From positions 1 to 7,564 of the forward strand of contig PNIE01000103.1 in NCBI GenBank assembly GCA_002877875.1: 7,564 bases of DNA, in the 5' to 3' direction. Positions within the stretch are counted from its first letter, which is position 1. Each line of letters opens with the position of its first letter. Below, one piece after another: positions 1-5,799 of the stretch. Origin of the DNA: Caldimicrobium thiodismutans (GTDB lineage: Bacteria > Desulfobacterota > Thermodesulfobacteria > Thermodesulfobacteriales > Thermodesulfobacteriaceae). The notes beneath the pieces were generated by a model, which saw nothing but the letters and a program-made list of their open reading frames with translations, had not been told where the DNA came from and made no database searches. A program made the translations under genes and the position numbers.

Positions 1-12
1 AAAATCCTTGAT

Positions 13-441
13 TTGAAAAACATAAGAATTAAAGGGTTTACTCTCATTGAACTCCTTATAGTTATAGGAATCCTTGCTCTTCTTGCCTCCTTTGCTCTTC
101 CTGTTTACCTGAGATATCAGGAAAAGTCAAAAATTTCCTCCTATGTCCTTCCCATGGTTAAGGCTTGTGCCTATGATGCCTTAGCTTTTTGTATGAGTGA
201 GAGAGCAGCTGATGCTACCAATGTCACTATGGAGGTAACCTCTCTTCCTAACTGCAAAAAGGCAACTCAGGTTGCTTCTTATTCCCTCAAGATAACTATA
301 ACAGGTACTTTTACCTGCGAAGCCTCTGGACATATCTCAAATGGCACAGTCACTGGAGAACTTAACGGGATTGACCTTTATAAAGCCCAATGCATCTTAA
401 ACAACGAATCTATCCACTGTCAAATTCTTCCCAAACTCTAA
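13..441 (+). CDS. Type IV prepilin-like protein with six cysteines (5' end uncertain)
   Basis: Structural subunit (major or minor pilin, or pseudopilin) of a type IV pilus or type II secretion-like filament. Counting from the TTG at 13, residues 1-8 form a short basic leader ending in Gly8. They are followed by the class III signal FTLIELLIV, with the conserved Glu at mature position +5, so cleavage is expected between Gly8 and Phe9. Residues 9-30 are a hydrophobic helix ending in the usual Ala-Leu-Pro kink. The mature form would be about 134 residues, normal for a type IVa pilin. The globular part has six cysteines (52, 60, 81, 102, 127, 136), which could form up to three disulfides. The TTG has no visible Shine-Dalgarno and the frame stays open to base 1, so translation may begin upstream of the window and give a longer leader. 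Its likely processing enzyme, PilD, is encoded at 5005-5799. Which pilin it is cannot be decided from this sequence. Confidence 0.92.
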   Translation: MKNIRIKGFTLIELLIVIGILALLASFALPVYLRYQEKSKISSYVLPMVKACAYDALAFCMSERAADATNVTMEVTSLPNCKKATQVASYSLKITITGTFTCEASGHISNGTVTGELNGIDLYKAQCILNNESIHCQILPKL

Positions 442-446
442 AAATC

Positions 447-471
447 TTTTTTCGAAAAATCTGTTAAAAAA
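447..471. repeat. Direct repeat, copy A (25 bp, AT-rich)
   Basis: A T-run, a C, then AAAAATCTG and an A-run. It matches bases 684-708 at 23 of 25 positions (mismatches at 454/691 and 464/701), 237 bp apart. Similarity continues loosely into AAGAGA after both copies. Bases 448-459 of this copy are also a perfect 12-bp palindrome (TTTTTCGAAAAA). Low complexity makes chance similarity possible. Confidence 0.4.
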
Positions 472-479
472 TTAAGAGA

Positions 480-485
480 TATAAT
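480..485 (+). promoter_or_regulatory. Possible -10 box (TATAAT), no good -35
   Basis: A perfect TATAAT lies just downstream of repeat copy A, but no recognisable -35 hexamer sits 16-18 bp upstream (AAATCT at 17 bp) and there is no extended TGn element. In a region this AT-rich the match could be chance. If real, it is a second, upstream start for the acpP operon. Confidence 0.25.
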
Positions 486-507
486 TTTTCCCTCAAAGTG
501 GCCTACT

Positions 508-588
508 ATGGGTGATTTAAAAATATTAGGCAAAACCATTGAAAATCTTATCGTTGACAAATCAAAAGAGGAGCTTTATAAGTTTTAG
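508..588 (+). pseudogene. Possible mini-ORF or decayed gene fragment (26 codons)
   Basis: An ATG-started frame encodes 26 residues (MGDLKILGKTIENL near the N-terminus) and stops at TAG 586-588. The same frame then runs on for 12 more codons (AKGFGLFKGFVR) to a second TAG at 625-627. The composition looks protein-like, but there is no ribosome binding site, no family I recognise, and the acpP promoter lies inside it. It could be the remnant of a lost gene or a chance frame. I include it only because the intergenic region is otherwise unexplained. Confidence 0.15.
554..582 (+). promoter_or_regulatory. Sigma-70-type promoter for the acpP operon
   Basis: TTGACA (554-559, perfect -35) is separated by exactly 17 bp from TATAAG (577-582, five of six matches to the -10 consensus). 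Transcription would start near 589-591, giving acpP a leader of about 150 nt. This is the best promoter match I found in the 442-740 gap and probably drives the whole run from acpP to pilD, since no later gap exceeds 3 nt. Confidence 0.7.
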
Positions 589-605
589 GCAAAAGGATTT
601 GGCCT

Positions 606-661
606 GTTTAAGGGCTTTGTAAGATAGCATTCTTTATGGCTTTGACTCAAAGGTCTTAAGC
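606..661 (+). promoter_or_regulatory. Long imperfect hairpin in the acpP leader RNA
   Basis: Bases 606-619 can pair with 648-661: 13 of 14 positions pair (two G-U wobbles, one G-G mismatch at 614/653). Inside the loop, 621-624 can pair with 631-634 around a six-base loop. It lies downstream of the predicted start near 589 and 69 nt before the acpP ribosome binding site. No U-run follows directly (the nearest is 683-689), so it is not a standard intrinsic terminator. It could be a regulatory or stabilising 5' leader element; it matches no riboswitch class I recognise. Confidence 0.4.
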
Positions 662-683
662 TCTTTCACAAAAATTTCCTTGT

Positions 684-708
684 TTTTTTCTAAAAATCTG
701 GTAAAAAA
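684..708. repeat. Direct repeat, copy B (25 bp, AT-rich)
   Basis: Second copy of the repeat at 447-471, with 23 of 25 bases identical. It ends 22 bp before the acpP ribosome binding site. The octamer AAAAATCT occurs three times in this intergenic region (440, 455 and 692). Confidence 0.4.
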
Positions 709-729
709 AAGAGAAAAAATTTTATATAC

Positions 730-736
730 AGGAGGG
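730..736 (+). promoter_or_regulatory. Strong ribosome binding site of acpP
   Basis: AGGAGGG, four bases before the ATG at 741. It is one of the strongest Shine-Dalgarno matches in the window, fitting the high expression usual for acyl carrier protein. Confidence 0.8.
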
Positions 737-740
737 TTCT

Positions 741-974
741 ATGTCAATTGAGGAAAAGGTGATAGAGATCATTGCCCAGAAGCTTAATCTTTCCAAAGAC
801 CAAATTAAACCTGAAGCCTCTTTTGTGGATGACCTTGGAGCAGACTCCCTTGATCTAGTTGAACTTGTTATGGCTATGGAAGAGGCCTTTGGGATGGAAG
901 TTCCTGATGAAGATGCTGAAAAGTTAAGAACGGTAAAAGATGTCATTGAATATGTAAAACAGAAAGTGGGGTAG
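741..974 (+). CDS. acpP: Acyl carrier protein
   Basis: Small acidic cytosolic protein that carries growing fatty acyl chains of type II fatty acid synthesis on a 4'-phosphopantetheine arm. At 77 residues it has the normal length. The diagnostic motif is DDLGADSLDLVEL at residues 30-42, in which Ser36 of the Asp-Ser-Leu triplet is the prosthetic-group attachment site. It is followed by the acidic recognition helix (MAMEEAFG) that docks with partner enzymes. The ATG is fixed by AGGAGGG four bases upstream. It is the first gene of the run, 3 nt ahead of fabF, whose product condenses acyl-ACP. The enzyme that loads the arm, AcpS, is encoded three genes downstream. The promoter at 554-582 and the structured leader at 606-661 probably control it. 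Confidence 0.98.
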   Translation: MSIEEKVIEIIAQKLNLSKDQIKPEASFVDDLGADSLDLVELVMAMEEAFGMEVPDEDAEKLRTVKDVIEYVKQKVG

Positions 975-977
975 GCT

Positions 978-2216
978 GTGAAAAGGCGGGTTGTTGTCAC
1001 CGGGCTTGGTGCAGTTTCTCCCTTAGGTATAGGAGTTTCAGAGACTTGGAAAAGAATTATAGCTGGTGAATCAGGTATTACGAGAATCACTAAATTTGAT
1101 GCCTCAAATCTTCCTAGTCAGATTGCAGGAGAGGTTAAAGGTTTTAAACCTGAAGAATTTATGCCTGCCAAGCTTATCTCCCGTATGGATACTTTCATTC
1201 AGTATGCCATTGCTGGAACAGAGATGGCCCTTGAAGATGCTCGTCTTCCTAAGAAGGACTTAGGAGATGAGGTGGGAGTTATTATTGGAGTTGGTATGGG
1301 AGGAGTTGGCCAGGTTGAGCACTATACAAGAATTTTGGATGAAAAGGGTTATAAAAGGGTTACTCCTTTTTTCATTCCTATGATTATTCCTAATATGGCT
1401 GCAGGGCAAATTGCCATTCTTTACGGAGCTAAGGGGCCAAATCTTGCTGTCTGCACGGCTTGTGCTGCTGGGAACCATGCCATTGGTGAGGCCTTTCGAA
1501 TGATTAGAGAGGGCAAAGTTAAAGCCATGATTTGTGGTGGAACAGAGGCCCTGATTACACCCTTAACTGTGGCAGGTTTTTCTGTGATGAAGGCACTTTC
1601 AACAAGAAATGATGAGCCTGAAAAGGCAAGCAGGCCTTTTGAGGCTAAAAGAGATGGTTTTGTAATAGCTGAAGGTTGTGGAATCCTTATTCTTGAAGAG
1701 CTTGAATTTGCTAAAAGTAGAGGTGCTAAAATTTACGCAGAAGTCCTTGGTTATGGATGTAATGCTGATGCCTATCATATGACAGCTCCTACTCCTGAGG
1801 GAGAGGGGGCAGCAAAGTGTATAGAACTTGCTCTCCTTGATGCAGGCCTAAAACCCGAAGAAGTTGACTACATTAATGCCCATGGGACAAGCACTCCCCT
1901 TGGTGATATCTCCGAAACCAAAGCTATAAAGAGAGTCTTTGGCGATCATGCTTACAAGCTTATGGTTTCCTCTACCAAGTCTATGACAGGGCATCTTCTT
2001 GGTGGTGCAGGTGGTCTTGAAGCTGTGATAACTATTAAAGCCTTAGAGGAAGGGATTGTTCCACCAACTATTAACTATGAAGAGCCTGATCCTGAATGCG
2101 ACCTTGATTATGTCCCTAATAAAGCAAGAAAGGCAGATATTAAAATTGCCCTCTCTAATGCCTTTGGCTTTGGTGGAACTAATGCCTGTCTTGTATTTAA
2201 AAAATGGGAGGAATAA
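978..2216 (+). CDS. fabF: Beta-ketoacyl-ACP synthase II
   Basis: Condensing enzyme that elongates acyl-ACP by two carbons from malonyl-ACP with loss of CO2, in the cytosol as a dimer. At 412 residues it has the usual FabF length. The thiolase-fold catalytic triad is complete: nucleophile Cys162 in VCTACAAG, His302 in NAHGTSTPLGD and His339 in KSMTGHLLGGAGG. The FGFGGTN glycine loop is at 396-402. Spacing matches E. coli FabF (Cys163, His303, His340), which separates it from FabB-like proteins. The start is GTG, 3 nt after the acpP stop, with only a weak G-rich Shine-Dalgarno (around 968-974) inside the end of acpP, so translational coupling to acpP is likely. The acpP-fabF pairing is the classical arrangement. 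Confidence 0.98.
   Translation: MKRRVVVTGLGAVSPLGIGVSETWKRIIAGESGITRITKFDASNLPSQIAGEVKGFKPEEFMPAKLISRMDTFIQYAIAGTEMALEDARLPKKDLGDEVGVIIGVGMGGVGQVEHYTRILDEKGYKRVTPFFIPMIIPNMAAGQIAILYGAKGPNLAVCTACAAGNHAIGEAFRMIREGKVKAMICGGTEALITPLTVAGFSVMKALSTRNDEPEKASRPFEAKRDGFVIAEGCGILILEELEFAKSRGAKIYAEVLGYGCNADAYHMTAPTPEGEGAAKCIELALLDAGLKPEEVDYINAHGTSTPLGDISETKAIKRVFGDHAYKLMVSSTKSMTGHLLGGAGGLEAVITIKALEEGIVPPTINYEEPDPECDLDYVPNKARKADIKIALSNAFGFGGTNACLVFKKWEE
2206..2212 (+). promoter_or_regulatory. Ribosome binding site that fixes the rpiB start
   Basis: GGGAGGA lies within the last codons of fabF, six bases before the ATG at 2219. An in-frame ATG at 2204 overlaps this site and has no binding site of its own, so 2219 is the better start. 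Confidence 0.75.
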
Positions 2217-2218
2217 AC

Positions 2219-2668
2219 ATGAAAATAGTTTTAGCCTCTGATCATGCGGGTTTTTTTCTTAAAGAAAAGATTAAGGATTTTCTTGTAAAAGAGGGACATA
2301 CGGTTATAGATGTGGGCACCAATTCTTCAGTTTCGGTAGATTATCCTGAATATGGCTTTAAGGCCATTGAAAAGCTTTTAAATGGGGAGGCAGAAAGGGG
2401 GATCCTCATTTGTGGAACAGGCATTGGGATGAGCATTGTTGCTAATCGTTTTCCTGGAATAAGGGCAGCCCTATGTCATGAGCCTTTTTCTGCCCAAATG
2501 GCAAGAAGACACAATGATGCTAATGTGCTTGTGCTTGGAGGAAGGCTTATTGGAGATGGGATGGCTATAGAAATTGTAAAAACCTTTCTCTCCACCGATT
2601 TTGAGGGCGGTCGTCACGAAAGAAGACTTAATCTCATAGAAGAACTAAGCAGGCTCTCCAATAGCTAA
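2219..2668 (+). CDS. rpiB: Ribose-5-phosphate isomerase B
   Basis: Interconverts ribulose 5-phosphate and ribose 5-phosphate in the non-oxidative pentose phosphate pathway; a cytosolic enzyme of the RpiB/LacA/LacB family. From the ATG at 2219 it has 149 residues, the family norm. Asp8-His9 sit in the N-terminal ASDHAG motif. The catalytic-base Cys65 lies in ILICGTGIGMSI, with the phosphate/anion-binding GTGIGMS loop following. His98-Asn99-Asp100 (RRHNDANVLVLGGR) matches the His99 region of E. coli RpiB. Starting at the upstream in-frame ATG (2204) would add five residues ahead of the conserved MKIVLASDHAG and is less likely. The gene starts 2 nt after the fabF stop and ends 2 nt before acpS. 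The fabF-rpiB adjacency is known in several anaerobic Deltaproteobacteria-like lineages. Confidence 0.96.
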   Translation: MKIVLASDHAGFFLKEKIKDFLVKEGHTVIDVGTNSSVSVDYPEYGFKAIEKLLNGEAERGILICGTGIGMSIVANRFPGIRAALCHEPFSAQMARRHNDANVLVLGGRLIGDGMAIEIVKTFLSTDFEGGRHERRLNLIEELSRLSNS

Positions 2669-2670
2669 AA

Positions 2671-3054
2671 ATGACCTTCCTTGGAGTGGGCATAGACCTT
2701 GTTTATATTCCTCGCATAAAAAATTTAATTGATAGATATCAAATAAGATTTTTAACACGCCTTTTCACTGAGGAAGAATTAGACTATGCCTTCAAAAAAA
2801 GAAACCCTTCACAAGCTCTGGCCTCAGCCTTTGCAGTTAAAGAGGCTTTTTACAAAGCCTTAGGAGGATATTCTCCCTTTCGTTTCAAGGAGATCTCTCT
2901 GGCAAGGTGCCCGTCTACTGGAAAGCCCTTTGTGAGACTTTCTGGACGTGCAGAAGAAATTTTTAAAGAAAGAAAGGGCCAAAAAATAGACCTTTCCCTT
3001 TCTCATGATTTTAACTATACTATAGCTATAGTTCAGATTTGGGGAGAGGGTTAA
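2671..3054 (+). CDS. acpS: Holo-[acyl-carrier-protein] synthase
   Basis: Transfers 4'-phosphopantetheine from coenzyme A to Ser36 of AcpP, turning apo- into holo-ACP (Mg-dependent, cytosolic, trimeric family). It has 127 residues, near the usual 118-126. Motif 1, GVGIDLVYIPRI (6-16), holds Asp9, and FAVKEAFYKALGG (54-66) holds Glu58; these are the two Mg/CoA-binding acidic residues. GKPFVRL (84-90) and the C-terminal LSLSHDFNYTIAIV (108-121) complete the phosphopantetheinyl-transferase signature. The ATG lies 2 nt after the rpiB stop with no clear Shine-Dalgarno, which suggests coupling. Its stop codon abuts the next gene's ATG with no gap. Enzyme and carrier-protein substrate sharing one operon is functionally sensible. 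Confidence 0.95.
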   Translation: MTFLGVGIDLVYIPRIKNLIDRYQIRFLTRLFTEEELDYAFKKRNPSQALASAFAVKEAFYKALGGYSPFRFKEISLARCPSTGKPFVRLSGRAEEIFKERKGQKIDLSLSHDFNYTIAIVQIWGEG

Positions 3055-4653
3055 ATGCCCCTTTATGTAGCTCTCTCTCAGGAAATGCAGAATCTTGATC
3101 ACTATGTTATGGAGACTCTTGGGCTTCCACCAGAGGTTCTTATGGAGAGGGCTGGGCTTGGGGTCGCAGAAAAAACCTTTCAATATTTTCCACCTAAGGA
3201 TTTCCCCAAAGTTTTAGTACTATGTGGACCAGGGAATAACGGAGGAGATGGATTTGTCTGCGCAAGGCACCTTTCTGAAAGGGGCTATCAAGTTGAAGTT
3301 CTTTTTTTCTCAGAGGAAGAAAAATATTCTCAAGAGGCTAAAAAATATCTTGATATTTTAAAAGCCATTAGATTGCCTCTTCAAAAAATCTCACTTTTTG
3401 AAGAATTTGAAACTTTTTTTAAGAGTTTTCAACCCAACCTTATAATTGATGCCCTTTTTGGAACGGGCTTAAAAAGACCCCTAAAGGGCCTCTATCAGGA
3501 GGTAGTACTTTCTTTAAATAGCTTTAAAAGTCTATATAATTTCAAGATAGTCTCAATTGATATCCCTTCAGGTATTTCCTCGGATAATGGGCAAGTTCTT
3601 GGAGCAGGGGTTTTAGCCGATCTTACGGTTACCTTTGAGTGTTATAAGGCAGGCCATCTTATCTATCCTGGAAAGGAATATTCAGGAATAATTGAAGTGA
3701 TTCCCATCGGATATCCCTGGAAATTCTTAAAAAATAATGCCTCCGAGATCTTACCTAAACGAATCTATCTTGATGAAGAGGTAGCAAGTTTACTCTTTAG
3801 ACCAAGAAGAGGTTTTTTTCATAAGGGAAAGGCTGGTTATGTCCTTATCCTTGCAGGAAGCCAGGGGAAAAGTGGAGCAGGCTATCTTACAGCTTTGGGA
3901 GCTCTTAAGGCTGGAGCAGGCCTGGTAACCTTAGCCTCAATAAAAAGCCTTCAACCAATTTATTGTAGTATGCTACCCGAGGCTCTAACCCTTGGGCTTC
4001 CTGAAAAAGAAAAAGAGGTATCCGAGGAGGCTATACCTTTAATATTAGAGGCTCTAAGAAGAAAGAAAAGTCTTGTTATTGGGCCTGGTTTTGGGCTTGG
4101 CGAAGGGGCAAGAAAAGTTCTTTTCGAACTTCTTGAGAAAATTGAGCTTCCCCTTGTGCTTGATGCCGATGCTCTAACTCTTCTATCAAAGGAGCCCTCA
4201 ATTCTCAAAAAATACCCCTCTTCCAAAGTTATAACTCCACATCCAGGTGAAGCTGCAAGACTTCTTAAGACTGAAACCCTTGAAGTCCTCCGAGATCCCT
4301 TAAAAGCCTTGGAAGAACTTATAGAGCTAACAGGAGCTGTAGTTATTCTTAAAGGACCTCATTCTTTGATTGGTTCTCCCACAGGTGAAATCTTTATATC
4401 CTCTATTGATGAACCTGGGATGTCTCAAGGTGGAATGGGAGATGTCCTTTCAGGTATGCTTGGGGCCTTTCTTGCCCAGGGATATTCAGCCCTTGAGGCA
4501 GCAGCCCTTGCAGTATTTATCCATGGTATGGCTGGAAAATATCTTAGAGAAACCTTAGGACCCTTTGGTTTTACAGCCAAAGACCTTGGGGAGACCATTC
4601 CTAAAATTCTAAAAGATTTGGAGGAAAAAGATGGAAAAAAGAAAATTCCCTAA
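3055..4653 (+). CDS. nnrDE: Bifunctional NAD(P)HX epimerase / ADP-dependent NAD(P)HX dehydratase
   Basis: Metabolite-repair enzyme that returns hydrated NADH/NADPH to the active cofactors. The N-terminal YjeF_N domain (about 1-225) epimerises R- and S-NAD(P)HX. The C-terminal ribokinase-like domain (about 240-525) dehydrates S-NAD(P)HX using ADP. Seen in the N-domain: GPGNNGGDG (58-66), DALFGTG (132-138) and SIDIPSGISSDNG (167-179). Seen in the C-domain: the GKAGYVLILAGSQGKSGAG block (258-276), IGPGFG (342-347), LDADAL (369-374), TPHPGEAARLL (394-404), and GGMGDVLSGMLGA (459-471) with catalytic-type Asp463. Length 532 fits the usual fused form. ATG directly follows the acpS stop, with a GGGGAGAGGG tract (3041-3050) as binding site. 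The 3' end overlaps the PilZ gene by 23 nt. Adjacency of acpS and nnr is widespread in bacteria. Confidence 0.97.
   Translation: MPLYVALSQEMQNLDHYVMETLGLPPEVLMERAGLGVAEKTFQYFPPKDFPKVLVLCGPGNNGGDGFVCARHLSERGYQVEVLFFSEEEKYSQEAKKYLDILKAIRLPLQKISLFEEFETFFKSFQPNLIIDALFGTGLKRPLKGLYQEVVLSLNSFKSLYNFKIVSIDIPSGISSDNGQVLGAGVLADLTVTFECYKAGHLIYPGKEYSGIIEVIPIGYPWKFLKNNASEILPKRIYLDEEVASLLFRPRRGFFHKGKAGYVLILAGSQGKSGAGYLTALGALKAGAGLVTLASIKSLQPIYCSMLPEALTLGLPEKEKEVSEEAIPLILEALRRKKSLVIGPGFGLGEGARKVLFELLEKIELPLVLDADALTLLSKEPSILKKYPSSKVITPHPGEAARLLKTETLEVLRDPLKALEELIELTGAVVILKGPHSLIGSPTGEIFISSIDEPGMSQGGMGDVLSGMLGAFLAQGYSALEAAALAVFIHGMAGKYLRETLGPFGFTAKDLGETIPKILKDLEEKDGKKKIP
4620..4625 (+). promoter_or_regulatory. 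Ribosome binding site of the PilZ gene
   Basis: GGAGGA lies inside the nnrDE coding region, five bases before the ATG at 4631. It supports the overlapping start rather than a later one. Confidence 0.7.
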
Positions 4654-5002
4654 ATATTTAACCAAGGTTAAAGCTTATTTTCCTGGTGATCCAACAGCCT
4701 ATACCGTAGAAAATATCTCCTGGAAAGGCCTTTTTATAAAAGCTCCACACAAATTCGATCTTAAAAAGCGCCTCATTTATTTTGAACTCGACATCCCAGA
4801 GATCGGAAGGATTCCTATTTATGGGTATATTGTGCATCAAGGGACAAACAAGAACCCAGGTATTGGAATTGAAATTGTAGAAATTGATAAAAACCTTGCT
4901 CATGTATGGGGGCTTTATATTAAAGCCCTTAATTTTTTAAAAGAAGCTCGCGAAGAATATGAGAGACGAATACAAGAAGAAACTAAAAAGGGTAAAACCT
5001 AA
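4631..5002 (+). CDS. PilZ-domain protein with altered ligand-binding motif
   Basis: A 123-residue single PilZ-like beta-barrel protein; such proteins usually bind cyclic di-GMP or act as pilus or motility adaptors. The second canonical motif is present: Asn28-x-Ser30-x-x-Gly33 in VENISWKGLFI. The first motif (RxxxR) is changed to Arg4-x-x-x-Lys8 (RKFPK), so ligand binding may be weakened or different. After the barrel (to about residue 95) the tail is charged and probably helical (EAREEYERRIQEETKK). No signal peptide or membrane segment is seen, so it should be cytosolic. It starts within nnrDE (23-nt overlap) behind GGAGGA and ends 2 nt before pilD, so it is translated with the prepilin peptidase. 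A role in controlling pilus function is inferred from this neighbour alone; the fold assignment is firmer than the function. Confidence 0.85.
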   Translation: MEKRKFPKYLTKVKAYFPGDPTAYTVENISWKGLFIKAPHKFDLKKRLIYFELDIPEIGRIPIYGYIVHQGTNKNPGIGIEIVEIDKNLAHVWGLYIKALNFLKEAREEYERRIQEETKKGKT

Positions 5003-5004
5003 GG

Positions 5005-5799
5005 GTGTCTACCCAAGAGTTGATTTTTATCATCCTTTTGGGGCTTTCCTTTGGAAGTTTTTTAAATGTAGTAATCTATAGACTTCCTCGAGGAGAGTCT
5101 CTTTTAATCCCCTCGTCTCATTGTCCTAAGTGCAGAAAACCTCTTAAATGGTATCATAATATACCTATTTTAAGTTACCTTTTTCTTAGAGGAAGATGTG
5201 CCTATTGTGGCGAAAAGATATCTCTTCAATATCCCTTGGTTGAACTCTTAACCTCTGCCCTTCTCCTTTCTCTCTATGTGAAGTACAAACCCCTTTATGG
5301 ATGGTTATCCTTTGGCTTTCTCTCATTTTTTGTTCTAATTCTTATAGCAGTTTTCTTTATAGATTTAAAACATAAGGAAATCCCAGACCTTTTGACCTTT
5401 TCTTTGATTTTGGCAGGCTGGCTTTTTTCCCTTACAGGGAAAAATCCCCTGGGGTTAACTCTTAAAGAAAGCTTAATTTCAAGTTTTTCAGGAATGGGAC
5501 TTCTCTTTTTCATTAATGAAGTTTATTATCTTTTCACCAAAAGAGACGGAATTGGAATGGGAGATTTCAAGCTCATGGGAGGGCTTGGGGCTTATCTTGG
5601 CTATCAGAGCTTTTATAATCTTCTTTTATTTGCCTCCCTGATTGGGGTGATAAGTTTTGTGGTTTATCAAATCTACTCTAAATTTATAAAAAAAGTCTCT
5701 TTTTCTTCAGAGGATCCTTTGAAAAGGGAAATTCCCTTTGGACCCCTTCTTAGCCTTTCTGCTCTAATTTATCTCTTTAATCCAAAAAGTCTGCTATAA
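5005..5799 (+). CDS. pilD: Prepilin peptidase / N-methyltransferase (type IV leader peptidase)
   Basis: Polytopic inner-membrane aspartyl protease that cleaves prepilin leaders after Gly and N-methylates the new N-terminus. It serves type IV pili and, in many bacteria, type II secretion. The N-terminal DiS_P_DiS region carries GSFLNVVIYRLP (17-28) and two zinc-type CxxC pairs (Cys40/Cys43 and Cys65/Cys68), features of the bifunctional methylating form. The catalytic aspartates are Asp120 in FFIDLKHKEIPD and Asp187 in GMGDFKLMGGLGAYLG. IPFGP near residues 243-247 is also conserved. About seven or eight hydrophobic segments and 264 residues fit the family. The start is GTG, 2 nt after the PilZ stop, with only a distant AAAGGG (4987-4992). 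It is the last gene of the run; its 3' end overlaps xthA tail-to-tail by 23 bp. The prepilin at the left edge is a plausible substrate. Confidence 0.97.
   Translation: MSTQELIFIILLGLSFGSFLNVVIYRLPRGESLLIPSSHCPKCRKPLKWYHNIPILSYLFLRGRCAYCGEKISLQYPLVELLTSALLLSLYVKYKPLYGWLSFGFLSFFVLILIAVFFIDLKHKEIPDLLTFSLILAGWLFSLTGKNPLGLTLKESLISSFSGMGLLFFINEVYYLFTKRDGIGMGDFKLMGGLGAYLGYQSFYNLLLFASLIGVISFVVYQIYSKFIKKVSFSSEDPLKREIPFGPLLSLSALIYLFNPKSLL

Noticed and set aside
445..471. Possible intrinsic terminator after the pilin gene (T-run, TTTTTCGAAAAA palindrome)
   Set aside because: The palindrome has no loop and only one G-C pair per arm, and no GC-rich stem precedes the T-run, so it would not form a normal terminator hairpin.
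640..652. Small hairpin CTTTG-ACT-CAAAG in the acpP leader
   Set aside because: Only five pairs with a three-base loop, and it competes with the much longer 606-661 pairing.
723..730. TATATA/TATACA as a -10 box just before acpP
   Set aside because: Transcription would begin in or after the ribosome binding site, leaving the strong AGGAGGG unused; the 554-582 promoter is much better.
722..1090. Open frame of 122 codons on the minus strand opposite acpP and the fabF start
   Set aside because: It lies antisense to two certain genes with intact motifs, its Ser/Thr-rich composition is typical of an antisense frame, and it contains no domain I recognise.
1260..1478. Minus-strand open frame inside fabF
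   Set aside because: Antisense to the FabF active-site region; no motif and no binding-site support.
2860..3183. Minus-strand open frame across the acpS-nnrDE junction
   Set aside because: Both plus-strand genes there carry complete catalytic motifs; this frame has none.
3960..4226. Minus-strand open frame inside the NnrD domain
   Set aside because: Shadow of nnrDE; Ser/Arg-rich translation with no recognisable features.
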